From contig CAJNDS010002326.1 of the NCBI GenBank assembly GCA_905221605.1, positions 374,001 through 438,000 of the forward strand: 64,000 nucleotides of DNA, read 5' to 3'. A program made the translations under genes and the position numbers. Within the stretch, counting starts at the first letter, position 1. The number at the start of each line of letters is the position of its first letter. The notes under the pieces were generated by a model. It saw only the letters and a program-made list of their open reading frames with translations, was not told the DNA's origin and searched no databases. This document shows positions 11,812 through 25,400 of the stretch, one piece after another. This DNA is from Symbiodinium natans. Taxonomy: Eukaryota > Sar > Dinophyceae > Suessiales > Symbiodiniaceae.

Positions 11812-12750
11812 ATGCCCGCCGAAGCAAGCGAGTCCTGGAACTCGGCATCCCAGGTCTATGCGCCCTTTGAAGCATTCACGGGCCAATTCACTCGCGCAGC
11901 CGCGGCGGAAATCCCGAGCCTTCTGTCCGATTCTGCCAGCTCTGGCCCGCTGAGGATCATGGATGTTGCTTCAGGGACTGGTGCATCGACGTTTGCGCTG
12001 TGCAAGACATTGGCAGACCATTGCAGGCAAAAGAGTCCTAAGGCACTCGTGGTTGCCACGGACTTCAGTGAAGCCATGTTAAAGACGCTGACGGAGAAGT
12101 TCACAGCTTCCAGTGCCGACCCGGAGGTGATGGCATCGCAGGCAGCCGAAAAGGAAGGCTTTCTGGAGCTTGCTACTCAGGTTGCCGACGCGCAAGACCT
12201 CTCAGCTTTTGCTGACGGAACGTTCGACGCGATTAATTGCTCTTTCGGAATTATGTTCCCTAAGTCTCCAGAGAAGGTGGCTCGAGAATTCTGGCGGCTG
12301 TTGAAACCTGGTGGGGTTGCTGTCGTTACAACATGGCACTACAACAACATGCCAGCCGAAATCCTGGTAGACCTGGCCCACGTCTTTAAGGGCCGCGGTC
12401 GCTTCGACCAGCTGCCCCTAGCGACGGCCACGGAGAAGTTCGGAAGCGAGGCCTTCATGCGGCGCCTCTTTCGCGGAGACCTCGAGGACGGTTCCGACGC
12501 TTCCGGTTCCCCTGGTTCCCCTCTGTGGAGAAGCAGGGATCTCCAGGCCAAGTTTATTGCAGGCTCTTCATACTGTTTGCCGCGGCATATGGCTGCCATG
12601 ATGAACAAGACTCCGCTCGCCAGCGACTTGGGCCACTGGGATGAAGATGCTGTGGAGAAGCATCTGCAGGATCACTGGACAGGAGAAGATGGCCGGATAG
12701 TGTTGCAAGGCACAGCCCTTGTCCTCTTTGCGCGGAAGCCAATTTCATAG
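11812..12750 (+). CDS. class I SAM-dependent methyltransferase (intronless)
   Basis: A 312-residue methyltransferase in one uninterrupted exon. SAM-binding motif I is LRIMDVASGTGAS (about residues 43-56), followed by the acidic-loop motif VVATDFSEAML, then VADAQDLSAFADGTFDAINC, SFGIMFP, and the post-motif WRLLKPGGVAVVTTWHY. This order is that of UbiE/COQ5-like and generic Methyltransf_11/25 enzymes; the substrate cannot be told. I start at the ATG at 11812 (MPAEASESWNSASQVYAPFE), because the frame upstream to 11620 has low-complexity, non-conserved content and overlaps the end of the previous gene's flank. Stop at 12748-12750. The lack of introns among intron-rich neighbours suggests a retrocopy or a recently acquired gene, but no poly-A tract or spliced-leader relic is visible. 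No organelle signal is obvious. Confidence 0.9.
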   Translation: MPAEASESWNSASQVYAPFEAFTGQFTRAAAAEIPSLLSDSASSGPLRIMDVASGTGASTFALCKTLADHCRQKSPKALVVATDFSEAMLKTLTEKFTASSADPEVMASQAAEKEGFLELATQVADAQDLSAFADGTFDAINCSFGIMFPKSPEKVAREFWRLLKPGGVAVVTTWHYNNMPAEILVDLAHVFKGRGRFDQLPLATATEKFGSEAFMRRLFRGDLEDGSDASGSPGSPLWRSRDLQAKFIAGSSYCLPRHMAAMMNKTPLASDLGHWDEDAVEKHLQDHWTGEDGRIVLQGTALVLFARKPIS

Positions 12751-13954
12751 CGATCGCGGATCAGCAGCACTGTGCACCAACAGCGGGCACCCATCTTAGT
12801 AGCCAATGACATTGTTAAAAGTTTGTTCAAAGTTTGGTAAGAGTTTGTGCGCATGTTGATTCCTATGTCCCGCGTGGCATTTCCCAGAATAAGGATGTTT
12901 GTTGCAGGCCGACGGACACCAGTGCCCAAAAACCAGGCTTCCTGCATAAGTCGAAGGAAAAGAGCTCCGCTTACAATGCTACCCTCCAGCCACAGCATGC
13001 CCCTGATAAATGCCAGGCGTTTGACAGAGTACAAAGGCCGCAGTTGCAGTAGCTCAGACAGCCGCCTTTGTAAAGAAAAACTATGGACCCAAAACAGAAC
13101 TGGTACCCGACACACTGCGTGCTCAGGCTGGACGGGCTCGCGATCTTGACGCCGCGTAGCGCCAAAAATGGAGGGCACGAAGCAACTTGCAAGATGGGCA
13201 GTATACCTCACTGCGTGCCATGATCCTGTTGTGATTCTCCCGTTTGTTGCTTTCTGTTAGAGCGATGTGCTATCTGTAATGTGCTACGACAGGGGGGGGG
13301 AGAGATGTCAGATGTGGGCTGTCTTGCAGTTGCGAGATTTTGGTTCAAAGACTCCTGCATGTGAATCCGCCCCTTAACCTTTGCCAGAATGTCTGCTGAA
13401 CCTGAACACATGACTACAGGCTGAATTAGTGTATGTAGCCACTTCAATTCAGCTCAGCTGAGTGGTTGCCCGAATGGAATAGCCAAGAGTTGCGGATCTT
13501 GACGCCTCTGCGATGTCTCGTGCCCGCACCCGACCCAACCGTGCTAGCAGCTTGCTTCGCTGGGCCGCCGCAGCAATAAACTCAGCACTGTACAGTGAGG
13601 GCGGAATGTTGGATGAACGTACGTTTGATGAAGCCTTCTCTGATTCCTCGCAATTATTCTGCATTTTCTTAGCGAAGAAGCTTCAGGCTGCTGTGCTGGC
13701 AGCTTGCTCGATGGCTCAGCTTTGCTGCTCGTCTGCGATGACTATTGTTTGTGACTCTCGCTGGCGAGGTGTTCTCATCTTGCATGATCTTACGATGACA
13801 GTGATGAAAACTACTCAGGTTTTGTGCGCTCTGTCCGACTGCTTGCCCCGCACCGCCGTTTGCGTAGTGCCAGGCGTGACCCATCGTGCTACTTGTGAAG
13901 GCTTTTGCCTAAGAAGCCTCGCTACAAATTATAAGATCCTATGAGCATCTGTGG
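12751..13954. other. intergenic; no confident gene
   Basis: Between the methyltransferase stop and the M3 peptidase start. One + frame from 13513 to 13944 begins MSRARTRPNRASSLLRWAAA and could be an upstream exon or leader of the peptidase, but it has no recognised domain and no clear link by splice phase. A run of G occurs near 13291-13301. Confidence 0.3.
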
Positions 13955-16369
13955 ATGCGCTGCCGTAGGCGGAGCGCGGCTTCGGTTGCCGAAGTCAACC
14001 CCCTGCTGGAGACGAAGGGGCTGCCTCGATTTCAATCCATCGATGTGCCACGTGCAGCAATGAAGACGGCATGAGGGCTTGAGACCTTGGCTACATGCCA
14101 AGTGAATCTTACATTGAAGTGTTCTGCACCACGGTCAGGTAAAGCATGTGGAGCCAGCCATGGAATCCATCTTGAAGTCCCTGCGCGAGGTGCTTGCAAG
14201 TCTGCACCCAGTGTGGAACGCACAGCCTTGCATGGCATCAACCGGCACCTGCAGGATTTCAAGAGTTTGGAGGGAGAGCTCCCAAGCAAAGAGCCTGAAT
14301 ATGAAGAGAACCTTGGATGCGTCGGATGCGTATCAGTTTTTTGTACACGGTGCAAGCCCATGACTCTCCATGGAGCATGCTTTCATCAAGGGCTGGTAGC
14401 TGGTGCCGAGGATTGTGGAGTCCCTTGAGAAGCTACGCCATCCTCTCTCCTACAGCTGGGGCGTTGTAAGTCATCTGAACAATGTCACCGGGCATAAACA
14501 AGATCAGCGAAAGACATGCAGTCTCCTGACAACAGATGCATCAGGTCAAGAACTCAGATGCCTTGCGCGAAGTCCACCAAGCTGTCCAGCCAGAGGTAGT
14601 GAAGGCACCCCTCGCCGCATGCAACGTGCTCTGCTTTTCGTTGCCCATAAGTGTTTCCCCCCCGGCCTACCCCCCGCCCTCCCCTCCACCCGGTATCCCT
14701 TCTTCCAGTATCCCCATTCCCCACCCCAGCATTCCATTCCCCTCCAAGCCCCCGAACCCTAAGCTACCCCTGGACCCAAAAACCCTAAGCCCAGAACCCC
14801 ACCACTACACTAGGGCATACCATGCGTGGATGGTGGGGCGTGATTGAGGTTCCAATTTTGGTGTACCACCCCCCCCCACCTTCAAACTCACCCCCCTCTT
14901 CGGGGAGGGAGGAAGGCACGGAAGACCCTAAGCCATCTTCAATCCTAAACCCTAACGCGCAGCCATTAACCTCAACTCTGCATCCTATACCCTACAACGC
15001 AACCTCGCAAAACTGTGCCAGCGTAGCGTGGAGTCCAGCGCAGATTGCAAACTTGGGACTGCGCTCCAATCTAGTCATTAGCGTCGCGCAATCCTAGAGC
15101 ATTTCTCGTCTAGCACCTTGTCTGACCTGGATATTGCGAACTCGGGCAAACACTTCAGCGCCAGGGAGATGGTTCTGTGGATTCAGTGGTGTTGGCGGAG
15201 TTTGCAGACCTGGTGAAAGCTGCAGCGACCTTGTCTTGTGGCCATTGGGCGTGCGCTAGGAGTTCTTTGGCAGGGCATGGTTGGCATGGCTGGGAAGCGC
15301 CGGCCGAGTGGCGCATTGGAACCCTTTACAGGCGCATGAGCCAGAGCGGGAGTCGGCGGATCAACATGCTTCTTCTTTATGCATCCCCTCGACTGCGGCA
15401 GCTGTGTCATGGAAACTCGGCGATCCGGAGCCTGGTCCTCCAGGCGCGAGGACAGTGCTAGTCAGCGTTGGATTCGGGAGTTTGCGAGATTACTCCAGCA
15501 GGCAAACCTTCCTGCCGCGCCCAGTGTGTCTCGGGCTACTGGCGAGGTGATGCCGCGGCTGGGAAAAGGTCGTAGGTTGTCGGTGGGCTTTCAGCTCTGG
15601 TAGCAGATGAGCAGCGATGCCCAAAGTGGAGCGCCGGGGCTTCACATGTCTCCTTACTATCATGCGGCTGCGATGTCTCAAGCCCTTTTCCTGGCGTCGT
15701 GGGTCTAATGGCCCGGGCACTTGTGGACCGAACTCTCGGAACGTGCCACCGTGCGCACTTGGGCGGCATGTTGTGAAATTGCTGAGTTGGTTAGCAAGCA
15801 GCTGGATCGCTGGCAAATGTCCATTGGCGAGGCTTGTGTGCGTTCCATTTGGGGCAACGTGGACATGAAGTGGCTTGTGCATCTATGACCCCGTCCTGAC
15901 CTTTGCCTGTCCCAAAGCTCGAGCTTCTGGCCACCTTTGGTAGCAGTGTGCGTGTTCGGCCGCGACGCGGTGCAGAAAGGTTCAGTGTGCACTGCGACAG
16001 ATATCGTTAGCAGCTTCGTCGTCGACCAGCGCGTGACGACAGCCTTTCCGCATTTCAAGGAATTGGGGTGGGCTGGAAGACGGTGGCGTCAGGCTGTGGT
16101 CGCATGTAGGAGTCCTTGCAGAATGGAGGGGGAACTTGCGTGGCTCGTGTTCCAGGACCAGGTCTAGGAGTCGGTCGGAATGGCTTGCCTACGGTCGGGA
16201 AGGAAGTTTTGGTCGACTTAGCACAGCTGGCATAAGGCAAGCTGTGGATTGGTTTTCCTGAATGAAGAGACGGCGAAGCTTTAAACCTTACGCCATAACC
16301 CGTAAACCTTAAACCCCAGACCCCGACCTAAGCGCGCGTTGCTCAACACCTTCAGTAGGTGTACTGTTG

Positions 16370-16409
<40 letters not shown>

Positions 16410-19400
16410 CGCTGCCCGCCTGCCCACGAGTATCACTTTGTAGTGGTGCGGGCTGCTGGTGGTGGCGGTGGTGGCTCCTTGTTGTGTCGCGCCTGATGAT
16501 GGTGCACTTGCTTGCTCTTGTGCTTTGCGCAGTTTGATGTTCATGTTTAGGGTATTGTAGGGTTGAAGGTCGAGGAAAAGCTGTTTGTTCTACAGCGTTT
16601 GCCTGTCCAGCTAGCGCCGCCTAACCAGGCATCTGTTGTGGATGAACTTGTGTGATCCTAGGAATGCATGACAACAAGACTTTTTACCAAAGCGGGATCC
16701 GGACATACGGCCATGTGCGTGTACCATACGCGGGGGGCCCTTCTGTTGCGCTGTTAAAACATCTTCAGAGCTTGGAAGTCATTCTGCAGCGATGCTGTTG
16801 TTCCTTCGCCAAATCGCTAAGCCTGCTGTTGATTAATTGATGGCTTTTGGAATACTGCTCTGACATGCTGTGACTAGTGGAAGTAGATCAGAGGCGCCGG
16901 GGTTTAGAACCCTTAATACACGCCGGACACTCATAGTTGAGCGTGAGCCTTCAGCAGTATCCGGTCCGACATATCATGTCCAAAGGAGGAATTGAAAGGC
17001 AAGAACCTGAAAACCAAGATCAGCAATACCGAGAGGGAAGGAAATTTCTGAGACCAGCGTCTTCATCAAAATCCCAAACCTTTGACGCCTGGCACAGTAA
17101 TGCTGCCAACTCCCTGACAGAACCTGCTCTAGTCAACGGTCGGTTGGAGGCCTGGGCGAACCTGCGGTCACATTGAGAGTGTGCTTCTTCGCAGGCCTCC
17201 ATGGAACTCTCGCAGAGCCGTGTTGTCTTCAACGCCTTGGGTAGCCTGGAGCAGAGAGTCTTGGCGAATTACTTTGGGTTTGCCAGTTTGTCATGACATG
17301 TGTACAACACAAATACAATCAGAACTTGGGCCTTGGGTGTCGTTCAAGTAGAACTGAAACGAGATGGTCCGAAATCTAGGAGTTAACAGTATCTTATACA
17401 CACCTTTTGCCAGTGCTTCGTCAACCGGTAGAAAAAGCTTCCTGACGAGATTCTGCATTTTTTCTTGTCCTTGACTTTCTTGTCAAGGAAGTTGCCAGTT
17501 TTTAGTCAGTTGCTTGGTGTCCATGGTGCTACGGAGGTGCTCTCCCCGAGTCCCGGCAGCGCATCGTGGAGTCGGCACTGCGCGACATGCGACTGAGCGG
17601 TGTGGATCTGGAGGCCGGGGGGGAGCTTCCGGGCACTGCAAGGGGCACTGCAAGGCGTGTTGAAGTGGTTGCTCTCCACTTTGACAGGGAGCTGCAAAGG
17701 AGGAGTTCAATGTCTTGGCCTTGGGTAGCCATGGAGTTTTGTAGGGTTTGACCTGCCATAACTTGTCGCACTTTGCTCACCAAGACTGTCGCCTTGCTCC
17801 TCTCCGAACTCGGTGCGCGCCCCTTCAGGTCAAGCTTAGGCTCCTTGACCTTGCCTCAAGATCATAGGTTTCGGGTGTCCCTGCCCTTGTGAGACATGCT
17901 CTTTCGAGCCGAGATTTCTGCTGCCTCATTTCAACGGTCTAAGTTTGCTGACTCTGTACATCCGTTTCTGCGCCGCATAGCTATTTCGGCTTGATAGTTT
18001 TTCTTCGGCATAGAAGCAGCATATTACAAGGCTGAAGAAGAGGCCTGGCTGCAACTTGAGGGTTTCCTTGCACTGGTTTGCAGTGGTGCTTCCTTTCTTG
18101 CTTTCGACCTCGCTGAGGCCTCAGTGACAGCCCTGCCACGGGCTTCTGTGCGGAGGCGATGGCATGACAGATGGGGGCAGTCTCGAGCAAATGTCCCGTC
18201 ATCCCGCGGCTTCCTTTCCCCTTTTTTCAGGTGCAAGGCTTTGGGTTTCCGGGTTCGTTTTTGATTTTTGTTTGGCTTTTGCTTGAGGATGCTTGAAGAT
18301 GCTTGAAGAGGGTTTAGGGCTTCCGATGGCTTCAGGGTTTTCGGCTGTTAAGAGTCTGTCAGAGGATTTTAAGGGCTTAAAGTTAGTTTAGCGTTCTGGG
18401 TTCGGGCATGGGTGGCTTTTGGGGACCAGCATGATGCCATCATGACACTGGTCATCGTGCGAGCCTAAACTGGTCAGCATGTTGTGCCGAGACTGGCCCA
18501 CACGCGACCTGAAACTCTGCCCCGAAGCTCTCTCTGAAGCCCCTAGTGCGAAACGCGGACAGCTGAGGTTGACAGCAACAGCACTAGCTTGCTAGCTTGC
18601 ACGCTTGCATCGCAGTTTTTTGACGCCTTTTAGGTCAAGCTAAGTGGAAGGATGGACAAGCACCTCTAGTGTCGAGTCCGCCGATTCGGCAGTTTTTATG
18701 CTCAGCTTCAACCTTATTCCCCCCCCCCCTGGGGTGCGTGGTTGGCTACATTATCAGTAAACAATTCTCCTCGCCTCCTCGCCTTCGTGTCCCGTGCGAA
18801 GCCTACCAGGAAATGCCGCAGAAAGTCCCGCCAAGTGCCCAATCCGAAAAGACGCAGAAGGTTCCGCCTGACATCCGTCGAGTGTCCTTGGAGCTCCCGT
18901 AAGAGTCCCGCAAGAGTCCCGCAAGGGAATGTCCCTGGAGTGGCCATTCCTAGAGAACACGGAACGGCAAGATGGCTCCCACATGGGTACTTATTGGCTG
19001 TAGGGTGGGGACCAAGCAAATAATCTTCGGATGAAGAACCTATGGGCACCTCTATAGCTACTGGTGGGGTCGAAGCTGGGCAACAATTGCAGACAGAACT
19101 GTCTCCCAATTGCACTTGCACGAGGCGGCATGGTGGTTGAAGTTGCCAGCACAGAAACTTGGCGCATTGAAGGGAAATCTTGACGTGGGAAATACGGAAG
19201 CACGAATTCAAGCTAGTTCCGCTCCGCGAGGCATGGATGCTGGTCGCCATGGCCTTGGTGCAGCTGATGACACCAGGTTTAGCTTTCTTCTATGGCGGAT
19301 TAGTCAAGGAGACGAGTGTGCCATGCTCAGTTGTGTCTAGTTCGTATTTGCTTGATTTTTCTCTTGATCTTTCCGTGAGACTCGGTTGCACCGAGGTGTT

Positions 19401-22400
19401 GACGATGATGATGCAAAACTATGCCTCCATGGGAGCAGCCAGCATCATCTGGTCGCAGTCTTAGACTCGCAAGAACACCAGGTTTGCTGCGTGGTCACTG
19501 CCCATTTCAGGACCCGAAAGGACCAAACAGTCGGAGAACAAAAGGGAGAAACAAAGGACAACAAAAAGCAACCAACGAAGTACATGGAAGATGCATCATC
19601 AACACAGTCGCCACCCCAGACACCCGGCGATTGCCTGCAACGGGCTCATCGTTAACAGATGCACACCTGCACGAGGATGCCAACGCAACCACACCGTAAG
19701 CAACCAGACATCGCCCGGTCACTGACCAGGCACATTAGATGAATGTAGATGAATATCAGCATATGATAGGAGGAGAAGACAGCCAACAAAAAAAAGCCCG
19801 AGCTCTTCCACCGACACACCCAAGTCGCTCGGTACAACGGCAACAGCTCCGTGAAATGTTCCCCACTCCTCTCGAATCAGCTCGGTGGCTCAGCGGCAGA
19901 TTGAGTCATCAACAAGCCAACGCAAACCGAACCTGCGGTCGTCAGCTGTCACAGCCTTGCAAGCAACCGCACACTCGAAACAACCACACAGAAAAAGAGC
20001 AATGCCAGCAGCGGCTCAAGTCATCATGCCAAAAGCAAGGTCTTCCACTGAAACAATGCATCTCTCTGCACCTTGTCTTCTGCTTCCGGCGAGCGATTGC
20101 GTCGCAAGTTGAAATGACGCGCTGCACGAGCTAGAACCATGTGAGGCACGTTGGCATCACACAAGCAGGCAGAAGCAAGGCACCGCCATCCATGCGCATG
20201 TTATGTAGAAGGCGCAAAATGCAGCACTGACCCGCCTTCGTACTGTCGCTCAGCAAAACGTTGATGCCGAACCACCTCTCACCTCTCACCTGAGACCCAA
20301 CCAGGCCATGTACTCCCACCCAAGAGGATTTCAGGTTTACGGTCTAGGTTTTTCACGATTCAAAGTTTAGGCTTTCATGTATAAACTGCGAAAACGCCAT
20401 ACTGTCCCAACAGCTCTAAAATCAATCTTCTAAGGGCCTGAAAACCGGAAAGTCTGGGACAGAACAGCATTTTGGCATTCAGACCCTCAAAAGATGGGGG
20501 GGCAGTTCTTGCATTTCGGCAAACAGAAACTCTCCAAAAACATTGGGACAGTTGCAGCGTTTTGGCAAGCGAGTTCTTTGCTGCGGTGGTGGCATCAGGT
20601 TCGCCTTCGGATTCTCCATGTGTTTCGGGGACAGCTGGGGCTTCATCGGCAGTCCCTGGACGTATCTGGGATTTCGGCACTTGAGCGTGCGGGAGGCCCT
20701 GTGACATGGACATGTCATGTTTCCTGTCCTTCCTGTTTTGCTCTTAGAGGTGCTTATGATTGCTTATGTGTACTGTGAATCAGCAAAGCTTGGAGCATCG
20801 GGTCGACCTCCTTGCGCCTCAGGCGCTTCCCGGACAGGTTATTCCAAGTGAGCTCTTCGCAGCATACCAAGGCATCTTGCCCAGCAAGACTCTATACAGA
20901 AGGCATCAAGGCTTCCTGATGCAGTGCTCGTGTGGTAGATGTGGATAGCTTCCAGGCATGTTTGCGATCATCACACCTGCGCTCATGACTGGTGCATTTG
21001 CGGATCGATTGCGCTTCAAGCCTTATCTGATTTTTATGTGCCTCTGGCTGGTGCTGCTTAGTCGAGCTTGGCAGCTTTTGTCCTACAATATTACAAGCGG
21101 TGCGTGACAGGGTTTTGATATTGTCAGTAGGCGAAAGGTACTTCCTTGGATGTGGTGACTGACGGTGACATGCCGAGGTTGGTGTACTTCCCATGGTGCC
21201 ATTTGATCTGGGGCGGTGGTTGGCTTGCGCAGTGGGGAGTTGTGGACTTTGCTGGAGGTAGACCCTGTTTGCATACTGTATCACTGAATGTCACTGAAGA
21301 TTTAGAGTCCAAATTAGAGGTCGGTACTCATGAAGTTGCATGGGCCCTTGGTTCTCAGGCATCGTCGTGCACGTCACGGCAGGCTTCTCCGCGTTGGCCA
21401 GTTTGAGCGTAATCGGCCACCGTGAGATCCCAGAGGATGAGAAGCACATACACGAGACCCCTCACAACATTCCCTTCGTGGCTCTGGGCACAGCCTTGCT
21501 GTGGTTTGGCTGGTTTGGATTCAATGGCGGCCTCCTGGACAAGATATGGCCGAGCATGGCGGCAACATGCTGCACACACACACACACACACTGCTGCCCA
21601 GCACGTGCCAAAGCACCGAGGTTCTGCTGTGGCCGCCAACGGTGTAGCGATAGGAGCTGCAGCCTGGCACAATCCGACGTGTGTGTGTGTGTGTGTGCTT
21701 TAACGGGGAGCGCGTATTTGTTCCCGTCAGCATGGAGGTCGTTGACGCTTTGACGCTGTCATGTTCGGGGGTCTGATATTTTCTTTCGCATGACGTACAT
21801 AGCCGCTAGTGTCGCATACTGTGGCCAGTACAGTAGTACAGCTTGGCTCCACCGCCTCAAAGCTGCTGAGGCGGTGAACTCGCAGATCGCAGCTTCCGTG
21901 GCGCTTTTTCTTTGGCTGGCCACTCTGCAGAGCACTGACAGCTTGCGGCTGATGCTACTTGTAACGTTGTACAAGTATGTTCTTGCAGAAATCCCGCAGT
22001 GTCTTAGCCTGTAGCTATCATTCCAGCATGCGCCGCGTGCGTGCTTTGCTTTGTCCAACCAAGATAATAGAATGGCTGCGTTTTGGTCGGCCTTCGCTTG
22101 TTGGAGCCTTTGCCTGCAGTTTTTCCAAAACAGCTGAATCCAAAAGCAACGTATCCGTTTGGTCATGGGGTCTCCATGGGTTTCCTATAGCCTCCTCTTT
22201 CACAGGACTTTGCGTCGGGGCAATCGCCGGCTTTGCGACCATCACGCCGGCAGCTGGCTATCTGCAGCCTTGGGCCGCGTCTAAGGGCTGCAGCAGATAA
22301 AGAGCATCAGAGAGCTGTAAGCAGTTGCATGAATGCTGAGACACAACAGCTGCATTGACAAACATGCAAGTGCAGCATTCTGAATCTGAGGTTCGTCTTG

Positions 22401-25400
22401 GGACTGATCGCGACCGTCTTCTGCTACGCTTGCACTGAGCTGATCAACCGCCTTGGGCTGGACGATGCGCTGGATGTGTGGGGGGTGCATGGTATGGGCG
22501 GCTTCATAGGAGCCATCATGCTCCTGAGCTGCAAAATCGGCATTCTGCGGGCATGAGCTACACATCGAACGAGATTGGGAACGAGATTTGATCAGACATC
22601 TCGAGTAGATCTCATGGGAATTGCCACAGTGGAACGAAAGGGGACTGCACCCCAGCTCCGTGTTTGCTTGTTTGCCCCAGGCTTGGGACCTTGGCGGACG
22701 GCAGTGAATGTGCAGACGAGGTACCTTTTTTTCAGAGTCGGGAAAACGCTTTATAATGTATATAATATATTTTCATATGTATATATATAAATATTTTTCT
22801 TACTATATACATACCTGCTCACCCCCCTTCCACCAGCTAGGTTGGAACCTTTCGGCCACATAGGGGGAGGGAAGTGAATGCAAAGTCATACAGAAAGAAA
22901 GACTCTTATGCTTTTTTCTCTCCGAAGAGCATACATGATCCCTATCAAATGAGTTCGTAGCAGGTTACTACTAGCTCTAATGCTAAATTTATCCACCTCA
23001 ATCTGCTTACTAAGCAGTAGTTGTTTCGAAAATCTACTTCTCAACTGAAATATGTCTATCTGATGTCCAACTAGGAGTGTGTTCAATGTAGTCAATCTGT
23101 ATCCGGTCGGATACGATTCAAGCGGTAAATTTGTTATTTCATTTTTGAGGTAGTAATCTGCAGCCACTCCTATTCTATTTCAATGACAGATGATAAATGA
23201 TAATGTTTGATTTGTACATATCATAAAGAAGGATGAGCATTTCTTATTATCCTTTTCTTCCGCTCTGCTATGGAGTGATCAGCTTTAGCAAATACGAGGT
23301 CTATGTATCTGCTTTCATTATGAGACCTCCTAGAGTGTTTTGTTGTTCAAGTACTCTCAACTCCTCAAGTGGCTGTGTTAATTTAGATGAAGGGCTTAAC
23401 TTTGTAATTTCTAAGTTGTAGTTTGTTCTAAATTAAGTAAAGACCTTCTCCAAGTTAGACCGCCCTAGCTGCATCAATATATATATACACACATATAGAA
23501 GATCCTCTAGTAACTGTAATTCTGAATATCTGTTTCCATAGGGAACTACAGAACTACGCGTCTCATTATTAGAGAAATTAATCTATGGTTAGTAGATGTA
23601 AAGTCGCAAATGTCCGATATTTTCATTATTTCTTTTTGCCTTCTTATACTTATTCAGTTAGAACTTATGCCGAGAAGAATTTGATCATTAACACAAGATT
23701 TCAGATTATCATCTACATAGTTTTTGATGATTGAACAGTAGTTGATTCAGCTACAGCCAGTTATTGGATGTGTAGATACCCTCAGAACCATAATATTAAC
23801 CTTACGCGGCCCGCCTCTCGGCCTGGCCAGCCCCTTGAGCATGGAGTCCGCAACCACGGCACCCTGAATCTGAAGCTCTGCAGCTGCACTGGGGTCATTC
23901 CGGAAAAGGCAGGTTGGGATGAAACAGCGGTCGGGGGGTGGTGGGGGGGGGTGGGGGGGGTGGGGTGGGGGGGGTGGGTGGGTGGGTGGGGGTGGGGGCG
24001 TTGGGGTGGGTGGGGGTGGGTAGGGGGTGGGGGGGGTGGTGGGGGGGGGGTGGGGGGAGTGGGGGGGGGATGGAGGGCTGGCCACCCCAAACTCCTGGTC
24101 CTGATGCACGGTCACCTTCTGCGCACGTGTTGGCTAGGGAGGGTACCCGTTTCCGCCAAAAAGTGGCCAACATTGAGGGGCTGCATGCTTTGTGCTCGCC
24201 ATACACCTACGGCCCAAGGCCTCGGCGGATTCTCATCTCCTTTTGAAAATTTGCGTCAAACAGTTTCCCATTAACGTCATATATACTATATTATTGCCTC
24301 CGTTGTCTTGACAAATATTTGCATTAAGTTACATTCGAGGTCTTCACTGAGCTATTGAATTGCGAACTGCCATTAATTCCATGGAATCAGAATATAACAT
24401 TTCGATCAGTATCATAATATTGTTCATCATTTGGTATGACAAAGCAGCGCCCCTACATTTGCTGGATGGCTTGTCTAAGAACTGCCTATGCCTCAGGCAC
24501 AAAACGGATACCGTCTGCTTTCTTACAGGAGCTGTGGGGCTGCTGGAATCACTAGTTTATTATCGGTTGCGAAAAAGTTTTATGTGCAGTGTCTGTTAAT
24601 GGTCATTGTAAGCGCTTGCGCGCCCCGCCTCGGCAGCGGAGCTGGTCAAAGTGGGGTGTAGGCAAGCGCAACTGCCCTAGGAGGGTCCCAGGGGGGGGGG
24701 GTCTCAAGGGAAGGGCTTTTTCAAGGTGTTGCAGGGGCCGAGGTTGGGAAGGGGGGAAGAGACCAGATTCTGGACGCTTCTCGGCTGGAAACCCAGGCGT
24801 ATGTATTATATGACCGATGCTGCTTGAGGCCACAGCGCCGAAATTCTGCATCAACCCTGGCACTGTTACTGCGTCCTTGTCACAAACCGGCATCTTGGCT
24901 GAGTAGGGAAGACCTGGGTCCCTATGCTTTGGGCCGAATGCCGCGGTCTATGAGGAATTTTAGGCCTTTGGGTAAGCTGCTCAGGAAAGCAGACGGCAGC
25001 GGTGCTGATGTGCGCCGTATACTCTGTCGTTGTCACCCTGATCATCCTCAAGGTGGGCACCTTAAACCCGTAAGTAGGAACAGGGCGAAGCAAGCAACAT
25101 CAAACCGTGAAGTGGCTGGAAATGCGAAGTCTCAAGCGGACTGCTCTCATGCCGTGATATGCCGGTGATCCACCTGAGGGCATCAGCCTCTGCATGCCGC
25201 TGAATCCGCCCAGCCTCCACGTGGACTTGCATGAGCTCGCGCCCCTCAGTTGCCAAAAGAAGAAAGGGCCCGAAAGGGGTTTAGGGTTTAGGCTGGTTTA
25301 GGGTCAAGTTTCATATGTTTCATGATTCGTCCAGCCGAGGGAGCATGAGAAGGCATATCACAGCCCAACCCGCGCTTATCTTACCGATGTCCTCATGGCC

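Noticed and set aside
23747-24274. Pro-rich (-) and Gly/Trp-rich (+) frames
   Set aside because: Artefacts of the G/T-rich core of a repeat segment.
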